A stretch of DNA of 64,000 bases from an uncultured Pseudodesulfovibrio sp. (GTDB taxonomy: Bacteria > Desulfobacterota > Desulfovibrionia > Desulfovibrionales > Desulfovibrionaceae), in assembly GCF_963664965.1 (NCBI RefSeq), contig NZ_OY761823.1:754001-818000 (forward strand), given 5' to 3'. The notes beneath the pieces were generated by a model, which made no database searches, was not told the origin of the DNA, and saw only the letters and a program-made list of their open reading frames with translations. Shown piece by piece: positions 62,809 to 64,000 of this stretch. Positions within the stretch are counted from its first letter, which is position 1. Every line of letters begins with the position of its first letter. Made by a program: the position numbers and the translations under genes.

Positions 62809-64000
62809 TTATTTGGGGTCGCCCACATCAACCACTTTGACCAGGAATTCCTTGACCCCTGTCGGCGGCTGGAAGAACACGGCCATGAAAGGCGTCGAAG
62901 CTCCCGGCCTGATGAAGGTGTTGTTGGAAAGAATCCCGACCTCGCTGGCCAGTCCGTCCTTTATTTCGCCTTCCGTCTGAACCTGAAGCTGGAACTGGGA
63001 CAGAACATTGCCGCACATGAAAGCCTGTGAGGTGAGCACGTTGCCGGTCTTGTCGTAGAGGATGACCTCGACCTTGATGCGTTCCTTGGGCGCGGCGAAC
63101 TTGTTGACCGCCTTGCCCTCGACAACGAACAGGTTGCCGGTCTTCTCATTGGCCACATAGTACTGCTTGACGTTCTTCAGCTCGATTTTGCGGACGCGGT
63201 CTGCCGGGGATTCGCCCGGAGGCGTTTCTTCGCTGCCGCCGGTTTCCTCCATGAACATCTTGCCGATGTAGGGCACGTTCTGGAAGTAGGAACCCATATC
63301 AAGGCCGAACCACGTCCATGCCTTGAGGTAGATTCCCGCACCGATCAGCAGGGCTATGACCAGAAGGATGATAAGGCAACCGAGCGATTTGCGGCTTCGG
63401 GGCTCCTCGTCGTCATCCTCATCGTCATCAAGGCTGAAATCGTCGTCATATTCTTCGTCTTCTTCTTCGTCTTCGTCGTCTTCGGTCTCGTCCCCTTCGT
63501 CATCAAAGAGGTCGCTGTCGTCGTCGCCGGATTCGTCGAAAAGATCATCTGTATCGGAAGTTTCTTCGTCTTCCTTGTCTTCATCGTCGAAGAGGGAATC
63601 CTCGTCGTCGCCGAAAAGGGAGTCCACATCGTCACGGGAAGCGCTTTCGTCTTCGCCGGAGGGCGTGGGAGCCGGTTCGGGGTCAGGGGTCTCGTCCGTG
63701 TCGTCGAAGAGATCATCCATACCCGGCATGTCTTCGTCCGGCTCGGTGGGAACGAGTGACTCGTCTTCCGGTGAGGCTTCTTCTTCGGGAGTCTCGTCGG
63801 CAGGTTTTTCGCCACCGGCTGCGACTTCGTCAAAAGTTTCGTCGAAATCATTGCCCGCCTGGGTGTCCGGTGCGGCCTGGGATTCTTCTTCCAGCAGGTT
63901 TTCGACCTCGTCTTCCGGTGATGCCGGAGGAGCTTCGGCCTTGAAGACGTGGGCGCATTTGGAGCATTTGACCTTGGCTCCGCCCGCCGGGATCTTGTCG
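62809..64000 (-). CDS. Zinc-ribbon, acidic-linker, DUF3426-type membrane protein (5' end outside window)
   Basis: At least 396 residues, entering from the right edge in frame. The visible N-terminal part has one half of a zinc ribbon, GAKVKCSKCAHVFKAE, as in MJ0042-type domains. About 200 residues of acidic low-complexity linker follow, almost all Asp and Glu with repeated DDLFDD and EDSLFDDED units. A single helix (LGCLIILLVIALLIGAGIYL) comes next, then a periplasmic domain of DUF3426 type (VEGKAVNKFAAPKERIKVEV, SQAFMCGNVLSQFQLQ). The role of such proteins is unknown. The acidic linker is unusually long and could bind cations or basic proteins. Confidence 0.85.
   Translation of the reverse strand, partial: DKIPAGGAKVKCSKCAHVFKAEAPPASPEDEVENLLEEESQAAPDTQAGNDFDETFDEVAAGGEKPADETPEEEASPEDESLVPTEPDEDMPGMDDLFDDTDETPDPEPAPTPSGEDESASRDDVDSLFGDDEDSLFDDEDKEDEETSDTDDLFDESGDDDSDLFDDEGDETEDDEDEEEDEEYDDDFSLDDDEDDDEEPRSRKSLGCLIILLVIALLIGAGIYLKAWTWFGLDMGSYFQNVPYIGKMFMEETGGSEETPPGESPADRVRKIELKNVKQYYVANEKTGNLFVVEGKAVNKFAAPKERIKVEVILYDKTGNVLTSQAFMCGNVLSQFQLQVQTEGEIKDGLASEVGILSNNTFIRPGASTPFMAVFFQPPTGVKEFLVKVVDVGDPK

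Overview
The window looks like a chromosomal segment of a sulfate-reducing deltaproteobacterium of the Desulfovibrio/Pseudodesulfovibrio type. This is an inference from gene content: NfnAB flavin-based transhydrogenase, a short-chain flavodoxin, Rex beside the F0 ATP synthase genes, an FmdE-type protein, acetyl-CoA synthetase plus a Pat-like acetyltransferase, and a UbiA-like prenyltransferase. No rRNA, tRNA, CRISPR array or intact insertion sequence was seen.

Layout. 0-2.4 kb: a GNAT fragment, an MscS-type channel and a second GNAT enzyme. 2.4-27 kb: a large glycan island. Its left part is a minus-strand cassette (methyltransferase, HpcH/HpaI aldolase, D-2-hydroxyacid dehydrogenase, epimerase, HAD phosphatase, CMP-sugar synthetase) that reads like a pathway to an unusual CMP-activated acidic sugar. 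Its middle holds three GT2 glycosyltransferases, two methyltransferases, a TPR protein and a GT2-TPR-radical SAM fusion. Its right part is a minus-strand operon with a second CMP-sugar synthetase, an unrecognised 670-residue protein, a DUF115/MptE-like protein, two tandem sulfotransferase-like paralogues and a TIGR04372-like glycosyltransferase. A frameshifted CatB-type acetyltransferase closes the island.

27-46 kb: mostly housekeeping and energy genes (UbiA-like prenyltransferase, small transporter, DksA-like protein, acs, an ICMT-like methyltransferase with its MarR regulator, two more glycan genes, nfnAB, a phosphoesterase, metF), then an orphan RHS protein and a metal- or chelate-type ABC importer operon with FmdE. 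46-57 kb: coiled-coil protein, Pat-like acetyltransferase, GT4, CPBP protease, sugar-type binding protein, zupT, a frameshifted VOC gene, htpG, a MerR-like regulator and a DoxX/MauE membrane protein. 57-64 kb: serB, flavodoxin behind a candidate Fur box, rex, the F0 genes atpE-atpB-atpI-atpZ, and a zinc-ribbon/DUF3426-type protein running off the right edge.

How it fits together. The island is best read as surface or flagellar glycan synthesis: sugars are made and CMP-activated, transferred by GT2/TIGR04372 enzymes and decorated by methyl-, acetyl- and possibly sulfo-transfer. The rest is core redox and acetate metabolism. Structured intergenic repeats recur at 27.6, 35.7, 35.9, 57.6 and 59.0 kb. 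Two genes carry single-base frameshifts that may be real or may be sequencing errors.
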